In this document: positions 49,931 to 61,171 of the stretch, in pieces
How positions within the stretch are numbered: the first letter of the stretch is position 1
Layout of the letters: the number at the start of each line of letters is the position of its first letter
Source of the DNA: Staphylococcus hsinchuensis
Lineage (GTDB): Bacteria; Bacillota; Bacilli; Staphylococcales; Staphylococcaceae
NCBI RefSeq assembly: GCF_038789205.1
Contig: NZ_CP128355.1
Coordinates: 1,488,001 to 1,552,000 of the forward strand
Length of the DNA: 64,000 nt
Direction: 5' to 3'
The notes under the pieces: generated by a model
Told to the model about the DNA's origin: nothing
The model's database searches: none
Seen by the model: the letters and a program-made list of their open reading frames with translations, nothing else
Program-made: the position numbers and the translations under genes

Positions 49931-50218
49931 TATGAGCCTTTTGAAAATATTAAATTGAAACTACGATAAAAAGTTGTTAGTTATAATATACATAATGAAC
50001 TGAAAAATGTATTGAAGAGTTAGTTGTATCAATATTCAAAATACGTTTAAATTTGAATTCGAAATGTAGAGAAAACCTACATTTATTCACGAGTTATACA
50101 GTTATGCACTCTACATTTTAATATAATCAAATTGTGACCAAAAATAATAAGTTCCATTATAAAAATAAAGTAATAAATGATATGATAGATGTATTAGATA
50201 TATGAGAGGAGATTCGCA

Positions 50219-52318
50219 ATGTCTCAAGAGAAAAAAGTATTCAAAACCGAATGGGCGAATAGATCATTAACAATCGAAACTGGTCAATTAGCTAAACAAG
50301 CAAATGGTGCAGTTCTCGTTCGATATGGTGATACAGTCGTATTATCTACGGCAGTTGCTTCTAAGGAACCACGTGAAGGTGATTTCTTCCCATTAATGGT
50401 AAACTACGAAGAAAAAATGTACGCTGCAGGTAAAATACCAGGTGGTTTTAAAAAGCGTGAGGGACGCCCAAGTGATGAAGCGACCTTAACTGCTCGTCTC
50501 ATTGACAGACCGATAAGACCGTTATTCCCAAATGGCTATCGTTATGATGTTCAAATAATGAATACTGTATTAAGTGCAGATCCAGATTGTTCACCAGAAA
50601 TGGCAGCAATGATTGGCTCATCTATGGCATTAAGTGTTTCAGACATTCCATTCCAAGGCCCAATCGCTGGTGTAAATGTTGGATATATTGATGGTGAATA
50701 TATCATTAATCCAACTGTTGAACAAAAAGAAGTTTCATTACTAGATTTAGAAGTTGCGGGTCATAAAGATGCTGTCAACATGGTAGAGGCTGGCGCAAGT
50801 GAAATTACAGAAGAAGAAATGTTAGATGCAATCTTCTTTGGACATAGTGAAATTCAACGCTTAGTGGCATTCCAAGAAGAAATCATTGATAATCTTCAAC
50901 CAGAGAAGAAAGAATTCATTCCAGAAGAACAAGATGAAACGTTGTTTGAAAAAGTACAATCACTTACTGAATCTTATGGATTAAAAGAAGCGGTGCTTAC
51001 ATTTGATAAACAACAACGCGATGACAATATCGATAACCTTAAAGATAAAGTCGTTGCCGAATTCGTAGATGAAGAAGACGAAGAGAATGAATCTTTAATC
51101 GAAGAAGTGCATAGCATATTAAATGACCTTGTTAAAGAAGAAGTAAGAAGATTAATTGCTGAAGAAAAAATCAGACCAGATGGACGTAAAACAGATGAAA
51201 TTAGACCACTAGATACTGAAGTAGGCTTATTACCAAGAGCGCACGGTTCAGGATTGTTTACAAGAGGACAAACTCAAGCGTTATCTGTTGTAACTTTAGG
51301 TTCAATGAGTGAATATCAAATCTTAGATGGACTTGGTGAAGAAGAACAAAAACGTTTCATGCACCATTACAACTTCCCAAATTACTCAGTTGGTGAAACA
51401 GGTCCTGTTCGTTCACCAGGTCGTAGAGAAATTGGACACGGTGCATTAGGTGAACGTGCACTACGACATATTATACCTGATGTTACTGAATTCCCTTATA
51501 CTGTGAGAGTTGTAAGTGAAGTATTAGAATCAAACGGTTCCTCATCACAAGCATCAATTTGTGGATCTACTTTAGCATTAATGGACGCTGGTGTTCCTAT
51601 TAAAGCACCTGTAGCTGGTATTGCGATGGGTCTCGTGACACGTGATGATAGTTATACAATATTAACAGATATTCAAGGTATGGAAGATGCTTTAGGAGAT
51701 ATGGACTTTAAAGTTGCAGGTACTTCTAAAGGTATCACAGCGATTCAAATGGATATTAAAATTGATGGCTTAACGAAAGAGATTATTCAAGAAGCCTTAG
51801 ATCAAGCACGTGAAGGCCGTATGACGATTTTAAATCATATGATGCAAACGATAGATACACCACGTACTGAACTAAGTATGTATGCACCTAAAGTAGAAAA
51901 GATGACAATTAAACCGGATAAAATTCGTGACGTTATTGGACCTGGTGGTAAGAAAATTAATGAAATCATCGATGAAACTGGCGTTAAATTAGACATTGAA
52001 CAAGATGGTACGATTATTATCGGTGCTGTAGATAAAGAAGCAATAGAAGCTGCGCGTAAGATTATCGAAGATATCACGCGTGAAGCGGAAGTAGGTCAAG
52101 TGTACGATGGGAAAGTCAAACGTATCGAAAAATATGGTGCTTTTGTCGAATTATTCCCAGGTAAAGATGCTTTAGTACACATTTCACAAATTGCTAAAGA
52201 GCGCATTGATAAAGTAGAAGATGTATTAAAAGTAGGCGACACATTTAAAGTGAAAGTGACTGAAATCGATAAACAAGGTCGCGTGAACGCATCTCATAAA
52301 GTGCTTTTAAATGATTAA
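50219..52318 (+). CDS. pnp: Polyribonucleotide nucleotidyltransferase (PNPase)
   Basis: PNPase (699 residues) is a phosphorolytic 3'-5' exoribonuclease. It has two RNase PH domains ([20 protein letters not shown] near residue 31; [18 protein letters not shown] near 356), an alpha-helical linker, a KH domain ([20 protein letters not shown] near 565) and a C-terminal S1 domain ([20 protein letters not shown] near 629). GAGAGGAG precedes the ATG. It is followed by a terminator and then rnjB, another mRNA-decay enzyme. Confidence 0.98.
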   Translation: MSQEKKVFKTEWANRSLTIETGQLAKQANGAVLVRYGDTVVLSTAVASKEPREGDFFPLMVNYEEKMYAAGKIPGGFKKREGRPSDEATLTARLIDRPIRPLFPNGYRYDVQIMNTVLSADPDCSPEMAAMIGSSMALSVSDIPFQGPIAGVNVGYIDGEYIINPTVEQKEVSLLDLEVAGHKDAVNMVEAGASEITEEEMLDAIFFGHSEIQRLVAFQEEIIDNLQPEKKEFIPEEQDETLFEKVQSLTESYGLKEAVLTFDKQQRDDNIDNLKDKVVAEFVDEEDEENESLIEEVHSILNDLVKEEVRRLIAEEKIRPDGRKTDEIRPLDTEVGLLPRAHGSGLFTRGQTQALSVVTLGSMSEYQILDGLGEEEQKRFMHHYNFPNYSVGETGPVRSPGRREIGHGALGERALRHIIPDVTEFPYTVRVVSEVLESNGSSSQASICGSTLALMDAGVPIKAPVAGIAMGLVTRDDSYTILTDIQGMEDALGDMDFKVAGTSKGITAIQMDIKIDGLTKEIIQEALDQAREGRMTILNHMMQTIDTPRTELSMYAPKVEKMTIKPDKIRDVIGPGGKKINEIIDETGVKLDIEQDGTIIIGAVDKEAIEAARKIIEDITREAEVGQVYDGKVKRIEKYGAFVELFPGKDALVHISQIAKERIDKVEDVLKVGDTFKVKVTEIDKQGRVNASHKVLLND

Positions 52319-52353
52319 TGTCTTTATATAAGTAAATTTAATAATTATTTTTA

Positions 52354-52400
52354 AGCTATTCGCAGTGTTTAAATACTAAACATTGCGAATAGCTCATTTT
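52354..52400 (+). terminator. Terminator after pnp
   Basis: An 18-bp stem, AGCTATTCGCAGTGTTTA with TAAACATTGCGAATAGCT (one G-T pair), closes over AATAC and is followed by CATTTTAT. Confidence 0.85.
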
Positions 52401-52569
52401 ATTAATGCGGTATAAAAAAAGCCCTGGCAATCTTTTGAAAAATAAGGGCCATATTAATAATTTTACGAAGTTGATAGCTATTACTTTAATAGTGTACATA
52501 AGGCATATTTTAACTTATAATGAAATATGAGTTTATTACGGACGGGGATTTTACATAGGAGGTAACATT

Positions 52570-54243
52570 TTGAGTTTAATAAAGAAAAAGATTAAAAATA
52601 TTCGCATCATCCCTCTAGGCGGAGTAGGAGAAATTGCGAAGAATATGTATATCGTTGAAGTAGACGATGAAATGTTTATGTTAGATGCAGGTTTGATGTT
52701 TCCCGAAGACGAAATGCTAGGTGTAGACATCGTAATACCTGACATTCAGTATGTCATCGATAATAAAGAAAAATTAAAAGGAATTTTCCTAACACATGGG
52801 CACGAACATGCAATTGGTGCGGTTTCTTACGTGTTAGAACAGGTAGATGCACCTGTATATGGTTCAAAGCTAACGATTGGCTTAATCAAAGAGAATATGA
52901 AGGCACGTAATATCAACAAAAAGATTAGATATTATACAGTTAATAATGAGTCAATTATGCGTTTTAAAGGTGTAAATGTGACATTCTTTAATACGACACA
53001 TAGTATCCCTGACAGTTTAGGTGTTTGTATTCATACTTCATATGGTGCCATTGTTTATACTGGTGAATTCAAATTTGATCAAAGTTTACATGGGCATTAT
53101 GCACCGGATTTGAAGAAAATGACTGAAATTGGTGAAGATGGTGTATTTGCATTAATCAGTGATTCTACAGAGGCAGAGAAACCTGGCTATAACACACCTG
53201 AAAATGTTATCGAGTCACATATGCATGATGCATTTACAAAAGTTAAGGGAAGATTAATAGTATCTTGCTACGCATCAAACTTTATACGCATCCAACAAGT
53301 GTTAAATTTAGCGAGCAAATTGAATAGAAAGGTATCATTCCTTGGTCGTTCATTAGAAAGTTCGTTTAACATTGCTCGTAAAATGGGATACTTTGATATA
53401 CCTAAAGATTTATTAATTCCAATTAATGAGGTTGAAAATTATCCTAAAAATGAAGTGATTATCATTGCAACGGGTATGCAAGGTGAACCGGTTGAAGCAT
53501 TAAATCAAATGGCTCAACAAAAACATAAAATTATGAACATTGAACCAGGAGATTCAGTATTTTTAGCGATTACAGCTTCAGCAAATATGGAAGTAATCGT
53601 TGGTAATACACTAAATGAATTAGTGCGTGCTGGCGCTGAAATCATTCCAAATAATAAGAAAATCCACGCATCTAGTCATGGATGCATGGAAGAATTAAAA
53701 ATGATGATTAATATGATGAAACCTGAATATTTCATTCCAGTTAATGGTGAGTTCAAGATGCAAATCGCTCATGCGAAACTCGCAAATGAAGCTGGCGTTT
53801 CACCTGAGAAAATATTCTTAGTTGAAAAAGGCGATGTAGTTAATTATAACGGCGAGGAAATGATTTTAAACGAAAAGGTTAATTCAGGTAACGTACTCAT
53901 TGATGGTATCGGCGTTGGAGACGTAGGCAACATCGTATTAAGAGACCGTCATTTATTAGCAGAAGATGGTATATTTATCGCTGTTGTAACGTTAGATCCG
54001 AAAAACAGACGCATTTGTGCAGGCCCTGAAATTCAATCAAGAGGTTTCGTATATGTTCGTGAAAGCGAAGAGTTGTTAAACGAAGCTGAAGAAAAAGTAC
54101 GAGAAATTGTTGAAGAAGGACTGCAAGAGAAAAGAATTGAATGGTCAGAAATAAAACAAAATATGCGTGATCAAATTAGTAAATTACTATTTGAAAACAC
54201 AAAACGTCGACCAATGATTATTCCAGTTATTTCTGAAATTTAA
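52570..54243 (+). CDS. rnjB: Ribonuclease J2
   Basis: RNase J2 (557 residues) is the beta-CASP metallo-lactamase partner of RNase J1 in 5'-3' decay and rRNA processing. It shows [21 protein letters not shown] [20 protein letters not shown] near the N-terminus and the motif [11 protein letters not shown] near residue 75-85. The usual HGHEDH of active enzymes is HGHEHA here, so one metal ligand is lost, as in other staphylococcal J2 proteins. This fits a weak or structural role. [17 protein letters not shown] and [14 protein letters not shown] are beta-CASP segments. The TTG start follows AGGAGG. Confidence 0.96.
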   Translation: MSLIKKKIKNIRIIPLGGVGEIAKNMYIVEVDDEMFMLDAGLMFPEDEMLGVDIVIPDIQYVIDNKEKLKGIFLTHGHEHAIGAVSYVLEQVDAPVYGSKLTIGLIKENMKARNINKKIRYYTVNNESIMRFKGVNVTFFNTTHSIPDSLGVCIHTSYGAIVYTGEFKFDQSLHGHYAPDLKKMTEIGEDGVFALISDSTEAEKPGYNTPENVIESHMHDAFTKVKGRLIVSCYASNFIRIQQVLNLASKLNRKVSFLGRSLESSFNIARKMGYFDIPKDLLIPINEVENYPKNEVIIIATGMQGEPVEALNQMAQQKHKIMNIEPGDSVFLAITASANMEVIVGNTLNELVRAGAEIIPNNKKIHASSHGCMEELKMMINMMKPEYFIPVNGEFKMQIAHAKLANEAGVSPEKIFLVEKGDVVNYNGEEMILNEKVNSGNVLIDGIGVGDVGNIVLRDRHLLAEDGIFIAVVTLDPKNRRICAGPEIQSRGFVYVRESEELLNEAEEKVREIVEEGLQEKRIEWSEIKQNMRDQISKLLFENTKRRPMIIPVISEI

Positions 54244-54261
54244 ATCAATAATTAATAAACA

Positions 54262-54366
54262 AAGAGGTTAAGGCAAACGCTTAGGTAAATATATGATAGT
54301 AGATGATGAACCTGCATTAATCTACTAAACTTATATTTAAAAGCGCCCATTGTCTTTACCTCTTTT
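54262..54366 (+). terminator. Two-layer hairpin terminator after rnjB
   Basis: An outer stem of AAGAGGT plus neighbouring pairs (54262-54281 with 54343-54365) encloses a perfect inner stem TAGTAGAT / ATCTACTA around 54298-54328. The 3' arm ends CTCTTTT. The remaining 220 bases to ftsK are AT-rich with no other clear structure. Confidence 0.65.
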
Positions 54367-54584
54367 ATGATATTATGATAAGCATATAGCACTTACATAG
54401 AAACTTAAATTTTAAACATTTTAACTTGTTCAATATGATATGATAATTGTTATAAAGTCGTTGCAATAAAATGGTGAACGATACATATAACGAAGACAAT
54501 AGAATAAAAAATTGAAACGTACTATTTTTTAGTTAAACATACTTACAATACAAAGAAATTATATTTGAAAAGAAGGTGCAAGAT

Positions 54585-57011
54585 GTGGCCCAAACTAAAA
54601 AAAGAACGAACACCAAAAGAAAAACACCAACTAGAAAGAAAAAGACGACAAATCGAAAGAAAAACCAAAAAGATAGCCCAATTAGATATATAGTCGCAAT
54701 TATTATATTTATATTAATTGTGTTAGGTGCTTTTCAACTAGGCATTGTAGGTACAATGGTAGATAGTTTCTTCAACTATTTATTTGGGATTAGTCGTTAC
54801 TTAACATACGTACTCATCTTAATCAGTACAGTATTCTTAACTTATTTTAAAGCTTTACCAAAAACGCGACGAACGGTCGGAGCATTTATTTTACAAGTAG
54901 TACTTCTACTTGTTTCCCATATCGTTTTTTACTTTACACATAGAGCGAAAGCCGAAAGAGAACCGGTGCTATCTCATGTATATCACTCATACAAAGATAC
55001 TTACTTCCCAAATTTCGGTGGTGGTTTACTCGGGCATTATCTTTTAAGTTTAAGTATTCCGCTTATTTCAATCGCAGGCGTTATTTTCATGACACTTTTA
55101 TTGTTTATTTCAAGCATTATTTTACTCATGAAACAAAAACACCGTGATGTATCTAAAATCTTTTTTGAAAATATGAAAACGAAAGGGCAAGATGCATCTG
55201 AAAGTCTACAAGAAAAACGTAAACATAATAAAGTGAAAAGAGATGCCAAAGCCCGGGTGAGAGCAGAGAAAAAGGCTGAAAGAGAGCAACAAGCTAAACA
55301 ACAACAAGAAGAACAAGACAATGTAAAAGATGTTTCAGATTTTCCTGAAATAACAGATAAAGAACAACAATCTAATATACCGATTTATGGTCACGGTGAT
55401 AGTGAAGATTCAAATGTAACGCAAGCTTCATCAACTGCGAAACGTACACGTAAGAAACGCAATTTTGGTGAAGAAAACGTGGGAAATACTAATAGTCATG
55501 CACAATCTTACAACGCTGAGCCTGATAAAAATGAGGAACATAATGAATCGGATACTTCGAATAGTTCTATTCAAGGTGCAGGAGAGGTAGGTAATGCATC
55601 GTATACGATTCCACCATTAGATTTACTTGACCAACCTACAAAACAACAATCGACCTCTAAAACAGAAGTTCAGAAAAAAGGCCAACTGTTAGAGACAACA
55701 TTGAAGAACTTTGGTGTAGATGCACGTGTAACTCAAATTAAAATTGGTCCAGCTGTGACGCAGTATGAAGTTCAACCTGCACAAGGTGTGAAAGTAAGTA
55801 AAATAGTTAACTTGCACAGCGATATTGCGTTAGCTTTAGCAGCTAAAGATATAAGAATTGAAGCACCGATTCCTGGTCGTTCGGCTGTAGGTATCGAAGT
55901 ACCTAATGACAAAATATCACTTGTTTCACTTAAAGAAGTATTAGATGAAAAGTTCCCAGCTAAGAATAAACTCGAAGTTGGGTTAGGTAGAGATATTTCG
56001 GGAAATCCAGTCACAGTACAATTAAATAACATGCCGCATTTACTTGTCGCTGGTTCAACAGGGAGTGGTAAATCTGTTTGTATCAATGGTATTATTACCA
56101 GTATCTTATTAAATGCGAAGCCACATGAAGTCAAACTCATGTTAATTGACCCTAAAATGGTTGAGTTAAACGTATATAATGGTATTCCCCATCTGTTGAT
56201 ACCCGTGGTGACAAACCCACATAAGGCATCACAAGCACTAGAAAAAATAGTGGCAGAAATGGAACGTCGTTATGATTTATTCCACCATGCGTCTACTAAG
56301 AATATTGAAGGGTATAATGAGATCATTAGACGTCAAAATGAAGAACTTGATGAAAAACAGCCAGAATTACCTTATATTGTAGTTATCGTCGATGAGTTGG
56401 CAGATTTAATGATGGTAGCTGGAAAAGAAGTTGAAAATTCTATTCAACGACTCACTCAACTTGCGCGTGCTGCAGGTATTCATTTAATTATTGCCACACA
56501 ACGTCCATCTGTAGACGTGATAACTGGATTGATTAAAAATAATATCCCAACCAGAATTGCCTTTGCAGTTAGTTCTCAAACTGACTCAAGAACAATCATA
56601 GATAGTGCGGGTGCTGATAAATTACTCGGTAAAGGTGATATGTTATACGTTGCGAATGGTGGTTCAACGAGAACACGTGTCCAAGGTGCATTCTTAAGTG
56701 AAAAAGAAGTACAGAATGTAGTGGATTTCGTGGTTGAACAACAAAAAGCCAATTACGTTAAGGAAATGGAACCTGACGCACCAGTAGAAAAATCTGAAAT
56801 GAAAAGTGAAGATAGCTTATACGATGAAGCATATTTATTCGTTATTGAGAAACAAAAAGCGAGTACTTCATTACTACAACGTCAGTTTAGGATCGGATAT
56901 AACCGAGCTTCTAGACTCATGGATGATTTAGAGCGTAATCAAGTTATTGGCCCACAAAAAGGTAGTAAACCAAGACAAATTTTAGTCGATTTAAATAACG
57001 AGGAGGTGTAA
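54585..57011 (+). CDS. ftsK: DNA translocase FtsK/SpoIIIE
   Basis: This 808-residue ATP-driven pump clears chromosomal DNA from the division septum. It has a very basic N-terminus, four hydrophobic helices (about residues 35-190) and a low-complexity linker rich in Lys, Gln and Glu. The motor follows, with Walker [15 protein letters not shown] near 489 and Walker [15 protein letters not shown] near 597-610. A C-terminal gamma winged helix ([20 protein letters not shown]) reads orienting sequences. The GTG at 54585 is 6 bases after AGAAGGTG, so it is preferred over the GTG at 54576 that lies within that site. Staphylococci carry a second FtsK-like protein (SpoIIIE versus FtsK); naming between them is uncertain. 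Confidence 0.93.
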   Translation: MAQTKKRTNTKRKTPTRKKKTTNRKKNQKDSPIRYIVAIIIFILIVLGAFQLGIVGTMVDSFFNYLFGISRYLTYVLILISTVFLTYFKALPKTRRTVGAFILQVVLLLVSHIVFYFTHRAKAEREPVLSHVYHSYKDTYFPNFGGGLLGHYLLSLSIPLISIAGVIFMTLLLFISSIILLMKQKHRDVSKIFFENMKTKGQDASESLQEKRKHNKVKRDAKARVRAEKKAEREQQAKQQQEEQDNVKDVSDFPEITDKEQQSNIPIYGHGDSEDSNVTQASSTAKRTRKKRNFGEENVGNTNSHAQSYNAEPDKNEEHNESDTSNSSIQGAGEVGNASYTIPPLDLLDQPTKQQSTSKTEVQKKGQLLETTLKNFGVDARVTQIKIGPAVTQYEVQPAQGVKVSKIVNLHSDIALALAAKDIRIEAPIPGRSAVGIEVPNDKISLVSLKEVLDEKFPAKNKLEVGLGRDISGNPVTVQLNNMPHLLVAGSTGSGKSVCINGIITSILLNAKPHEVKLMLIDPKMVELNVYNGIPHLLIPVVTNPHKASQALEKIVAEMERRYDLFHHASTKNIEGYNEIIRRQNEELDEKQPELPYIVVIVDELADLMMVAGKEVENSIQRLTQLARAAGIHLIIATQRPSVDVITGLIKNNIPTRIAFAVSSQTDSRTIIDSAGADKLLGKGDMLYVANGGSTRTRVQGAFLSEKEVQNVVDFVVEQQKANYVKEMEPDAPVEKSEMKSEDSLYDEAYLFVIEKQKASTSLLQRQFRIGYNRASRLMDDLERNQVIGPQKGSKPRQILVDLNNEEV

Positions 57012-57013
57012 TT

Positions 57014-57727
57014 GTGGAGCTTACATCTGTTTATAAAGTTAAAGAATGGATTTTACAACAAATCAATCAAGGCGAGCTTCAAGACGGTGCGCAACTACCG
57101 AGCCACCTCGCAATTGCACGTGAACTTAAAGTTAAAACAGACGATGTGTTTGATGCAATTGATGAGCTAATTACTGAGCAGGTATTATCAAATCATTTAG
57201 AAGAGGGTGCGAGCGTTAAATCACAGCACCCATTCTTCTATCCCTTAGGGGAACTTGTCAGTATCAGTGATATGATTGAACAACATGGTTATCGTGCAGG
57301 TACAGAGTTCATTAGTTTTGACGAAAAGCCAGCCACTTCACTGGATGCAAAAAAATTAAATGTACCTGATAAAACTTATGTGACGATTATAGAACGCATT
57401 CGAACTGCAAACCGAATGCCATTAGTTTACTGTTTAGATAAAGTGCCAACTGATTTTATAACATGTATGCAATATCAGAATAGTGACGAATCTTTAATAG
57501 AAGCGATTGAACAACATACAGAGAAACGTGTTAAATTTGCTGAGACTGAATTGGAAGCAATCAGTTATGAGCCGCATATTTCTGATTTATTAGACGCTTC
57601 ACCTCATGAAGGTTTAATGCTTTTAAAAATCATACACTATGATGAATTGAATCAACCTATATTTTATTCATTTAATTATTTTAAAAGTAGTTTAGTGAAA
57701 TTTAAAACGGTAAGAAAGAAATTATAA
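57014..57727 (+). CDS. ymfC: GntR-family transcriptional regulator with UTRA domain (YmfC-like)
   Basis: This 237-residue regulator has an N-terminal GntR winged HTH (about residues 5-70: DGAQLPSHLAIARELKVKTD) and a C-terminal UTRA effector domain (from about residue 90; RIRTANRMPLVYCLDKVPTD; HYDELNQPIFYSFNYFKSS). It starts with GTG behind AGGAGG, 2 bases after the ftsK stop. It occupies the place of B. subtilis ymfC between spoIIIE and the ymf genes. The ligand is unknown; UTRA domains usually bind small sugars or acids. Control of the downstream ymf genes is possible but not shown. Confidence 0.88.
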   Translation: MELTSVYKVKEWILQQINQGELQDGAQLPSHLAIARELKVKTDDVFDAIDELITEQVLSNHLEEGASVKSQHPFFYPLGELVSISDMIEQHGYRAGTEFISFDEKPATSLDAKKLNVPDKTYVTIIERIRTANRMPLVYCLDKVPTDFITCMQYQNSDESLIEAIEQHTEKRVKFAETELEAISYEPHISDLLDASPHEGLMLLKIIHYDELNQPIFYSFNYFKSSLVKFKTVRKKL

Positions 57728-57758
57728 ATAACCATATAGTCAAGGGAGGCAAGTTCAT

Positions 57759-59030
57759 TTGAATATTGAACCACAGAATAATATACATATAAAAGTTATG
57801 CCTACATCTAAATTTAAAACTACAACCATAGCGTTAAAATTCATGGCACCTATGGACAGTGAAACAATGACGGCAAGGTCGATATTAAGCAAAGTTTTAA
57901 TACGTGCTACGAAACAATGGCCTTCCGATAAAGTATTTAGTAAGGAGCTATCTCAATTATATGGTGCTTACGTAAATAGCTATGTTTCCAAATTTAAAGA
58001 TAAACATGTCATTACGTTTACATTAGAATTAGTAAACGAAAAATACTTAACAGATAAAACGCCTTTATTCGAAAAAGGTTTAAATCTTTTGAAAGAAATG
58101 ATTTGGAACCCGTTAGTTAATGACGAAGCCTTCGATGAAACGTTCGTTACTCAAGAAAAAGCATTACTAACAAAAAAGTTACAATCTATTGTAGACAATA
58201 AATCACAAATTTCGTTCTTAAATTTACTACAATACATGTTTGGTGAACAACCGTATAGACATTTATCTTCAGGACAAGTGGATTACATACCTCACGTTAC
58301 GGCTGAGAATTTATATCATACATATCAATCTATGTTGCAAGATGATTTTTGTGCGGTTTATGTAGTAGGGAATGTGGATGAACAAACTGTGAAATCACAG
58401 GTTAATACATATTTTAATCTTAATTCTAAATCATATGCATTATCACTTGAAGCACCACAATTGCAAGAACATCAAAGACCTCAGGAAATAGAAGAATATG
58501 ACGAAGTAGACCAAGCTAAAATTAACTTTGGTTATAAATTACCGGCAACTTTCGGGGATACTCAATATTTTGCAATTGCTGTGTTAAATATGATTTTTGG
58601 TGGAGACCCTTCTTCAATTCTATTTAACGAAGTTAGAGAGAAACAAAGTTTAGCATATTCAATTCACTCTCAAATTGATGCTAAAAATGGTTACATGTTT
58701 GTATTAAGTGGCGTTTCCGTAGATAAAGTGCAAACTGCAAAGGAAACGGTTATTAAAGAATTTGAGAAATTACAACAAGGCCAATTCTCTGAAGATAAAT
58801 TAGAATTAGCTAAAAAAGTTATTATTTCTCAACGCCAAGAATCCCAAGACCGTCCAAAAAGTATGATCGAAATTTTAAATAATAATATTTTACTCGATGA
58901 ACCACTTACGGAATCGATGATTATTAAAGAAATTCAACAAGTGACTAAAGAAGACGTGACGGAAGTGGCCAAACAAACGATATTGGATACAGTATATGTC
59001 TTGACGCAAGGAGGGGAACAAAGTGAATAA
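57759..59030 (+). CDS. ymfF: M16-family peptidase-like protein YmfF
   Basis: This 423-residue protein has the insulinase/processing-peptidase fold. The HxxEH zinc motif of active M16 enzymes was not found, so it is likely the non-catalytic partner of the next protein. Family segments are RSILSKVLIRATKQWPSDKV, MFGEQPYRHLSSGQVDYIP and FGGDPSSILFNEVREKQSLA near residue 284-303. GGGAGG precedes the TTG start. Its end overlaps ymfH by 8 bases, indicating coupled translation. The substrate is unknown. Confidence 0.9.
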   Translation: MNIEPQNNIHIKVMPTSKFKTTTIALKFMAPMDSETMTARSILSKVLIRATKQWPSDKVFSKELSQLYGAYVNSYVSKFKDKHVITFTLELVNEKYLTDKTPLFEKGLNLLKEMIWNPLVNDEAFDETFVTQEKALLTKKLQSIVDNKSQISFLNLLQYMFGEQPYRHLSSGQVDYIPHVTAENLYHTYQSMLQDDFCAVYVVGNVDEQTVKSQVNTYFNLNSKSYALSLEAPQLQEHQRPQEIEEYDEVDQAKINFGYKLPATFGDTQYFAIAVLNMIFGGDPSSILFNEVREKQSLAYSIHSQIDAKNGYMFVLSGVSVDKVQTAKETVIKEFEKLQQGQFSEDKLELAKKVIISQRQESQDRPKSMIEILNNNILLDEPLTESMIIKEIQQVTKEDVTEVAKQTILDTVYVLTQGGEQSE

Positions 59031-60309
59031 AACCTACTACCAACAAATAGATGAACACGTATATGATGACCAATTAAATAACGGTTTGAAAGTATTTATC
59101 ATCCCTAAACCTGGTTTCCAAAAAACATTCGTAACGTATACAACGCAGTTTGGTTCGCTTGATAGTCGTTTTAAGCCACACGGTAGTGATGAGTATGTGA
59201 ACGTACCAGATGGTGTAGCTCATTTTTTAGAACATAAATTATTTGAAAATGAAGACGAAGATTTATTTACAGCATTTGCTGAAGATAACGCACAAGTGAA
59301 TGCGTTTACGAGTTTTGATCGCACAAGCTATTTATTCAGTGCAACGGATCATGTAGAACGTAATATCATACGTTTATTAAAGATGGTGGAAACGCCTTAC
59401 TTTACTAAGGAAACCGTTGATAAAGAAAAAGGTATCATCGCTGAAGAAATAAAAATGTATCAAGAACAACCGGGTTATAAATTAATGTTTAATACGTTAC
59501 GTTCAATGTATGAGACACACCCAATACGTGTAGATATAGCTGGAAGCGAAGAAAGTATATATAATATTACGAAAGATGATTTATATTTATGTTATGAAAC
59601 ATTTTATCATCCTTCTAATATGGTGTTATTTGTCGTAGGCGATGTTGATCCAGAGCATATTTATAATGTTATTGCAGATCATGAAAATAATAGAAATAAA
59701 ACGAATCAACCAAAGATTGTGCGTGACCCTTTAAATGAAAAACGAGAGGTTAATCAGTCTTTTGTTAGTGAAAAGATGAAGATACAATCACCACGTCTTA
59801 TGTTAGGATTTAAAAACCAAGTTATGGATGATATCCATGCTGAACAATTTGTAAAACGTGATTTAGAGATGACTTTATTTTTTGAACTTGTGTTTGGCGA
59901 AGAAACTGAATTTTACCAAACCCTATTAAATCAGCAACTCATAGATGAAACGTTTGGTTATCAATTTATGCTTGAACCATCGTATAGTTTTTCATTAATT
60001 ACGAGTGCCACTGAAGAGCCTGACAAATTAAAGACGCTGTTATTAGATGAATTAAAGCAGTATCAAGGCAAGTTAAATGATCAAGAAGCATTTGAATTAT
60101 TGAAAAAACAATTTATAGGAGAATTTATTTCAGGACTGAACTCGCCTGAATATATCGCCAATCAATATACTAAGCTTTACTTTGAAGGGGTCAGTTTCTT
60201 CGATTTATTAGAAATTGTAGAAAGTATTACGTTGGAAAGTGTCAATGAAACAGCTAAGTTATGCTTAGATATAGATCAAATGGTAGATAGTCGTCTGGAG
60301 ATGAAATAA
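59023..60309 (+). CDS. ymfH: M16-family zinc metallopeptidase YmfH
   Basis: This 428-residue protein carries the inverted zinc motif HFLEH near residue 67-71, with a downstream Glu-rich segment (KGIIAEEIKMYQEQPG near 139) giving the third ligand region. It would pair with YmfF as active and inactive halves, as in other bacterial M16 pairs. In other bacteria M16 proteins in this locus have been linked to peptide processing; the substrate here is unknown. AGGAGGGG lies before its GTG start. It is followed 3 bases later by ymfI. Confidence 0.92.
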   Translation: MNKTYYQQIDEHVYDDQLNNGLKVFIIPKPGFQKTFVTYTTQFGSLDSRFKPHGSDEYVNVPDGVAHFLEHKLFENEDEDLFTAFAEDNAQVNAFTSFDRTSYLFSATDHVERNIIRLLKMVETPYFTKETVDKEKGIIAEEIKMYQEQPGYKLMFNTLRSMYETHPIRVDIAGSEESIYNITKDDLYLCYETFYHPSNMVLFVVGDVDPEHIYNVIADHENNRNKTNQPKIVRDPLNEKREVNQSFVSEKMKIQSPRLMLGFKNQVMDDIHAEQFVKRDLEMTLFFELVFGEETEFYQTLLNQQLIDETFGYQFMLEPSYSFSLITSATEEPDKLKTLLLDELKQYQGKLNDQEAFELLKKQFIGEFISGLNSPEYIANQYTKLYFEGVSFFDLLEIVESITLESVNETAKLCLDIDQMVDSRLEMK

Positions 60310-60312
60310 ACT

Positions 60313-61017
60313 ATGAAAGCGTTAGTTCTCGGTGGCTCAGGTACAATCGGCTCAGCAATTGTAGAACGGTTATTAGAAGATGGTTATGAAGTTATTGTTC
60401 ACTACCATACTGCTGATATTGAATATTTAAAGGAAACTTATAAAAAACAACCGGTTCAGTTCGTACAGAGTGATTTACATAAGTCAATCGATTTAGCACA
60501 TGATTTTGGTTTTATAAAACAGTTGGATTGTTTAATCTATTCACCTGGAACGGCTTTATACGGGATGATACAAGATATGACTGATGACGAGATTGACCAA
60601 AGTTATCATATTCATGTTCGGCAGTTAATTAGAATATGTAGGTATTTTGTAGATATACTGCGACAAAGTGACACTGGAAGGTTGATAGTTATCAGTTCAA
60701 TTTGGGGTGAAACAGGCGCGAGTTTTGAATCTGTATACTCAGCTATGAAAGCTGCTCAAATAGGCTTTGTAAAAGCATTAAGCCAGGAGTTAGCGATGAC
60801 ACGAGTTACAGTAAATGCAATTGCCCCAGGGTTCGTGGATGGTGCAATGTCGCAAGCTTGGTCAGAAGACGAACTTGCACAAATGATACAAGAATTACCG
60901 CAACAACGTTTGATTCAACCAGAAGAAGTCGCACATTGTTGTAGTTATTTGTGTAATCCTATGTCACAAAGCATAACGGGCACTGTTCAAAAGGTAAATG
61001 GCGCTTGGTATTTATAA
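60313..61017 (+). CDS. ymfI: SDR-family reductase YmfI (EF-P modification reductase)
   Basis: This 234-residue short-chain reductase has LVLGGSGTIGSAIVERL at the N-terminus, the catalytic YSAMK near residue 143-147, and C-terminal ITGTVQKVNGAW. In B. subtilis YmfI reduces 5-aminopentanone attached to elongation factor P, and the position after ymfH matches that gene. The same function is inferred from position and length. Unlike the SDR at 6168, it sits in a conserved locus. Confidence 0.88.
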   Translation: MKALVLGGSGTIGSAIVERLLEDGYEVIVHYHTADIEYLKETYKKQPVQFVQSDLHKSIDLAHDFGFIKQLDCLIYSPGTALYGMIQDMTDDEIDQSYHIHVRQLIRICRYFVDILRQSDTGRLIVISSIWGETGASFESVYSAMKAAQIGFVKALSQELAMTRVTVNAIAPGFVDGAMSQAWSEDELAQMIQELPQQRLIQPEEVAHCCSYLCNPMSQSITGTVQKVNGAWYL

Positions 61018-61171
61018 ACGATAGACGCTGATTTAATTTATATTGAATGGTTAGTTTGGTTGTTTTTTAAATGATTTTTACACTAAATTTTTAAAAATGC
61101 TAGACGTATTATTTTTACAAGTCTATTATAATAGTATATAACCATTGGATAAACGAAGGGGTGTAAGCTGT

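Noticed and set aside
54293..54328. Small frame MIVDDEPALIY resembling the start of a response regulator
   Set aside because: It is only 11 codons, has no ribosome site and lies exactly in the inner hairpin of the rnjB terminator, so the resemblance is chance.
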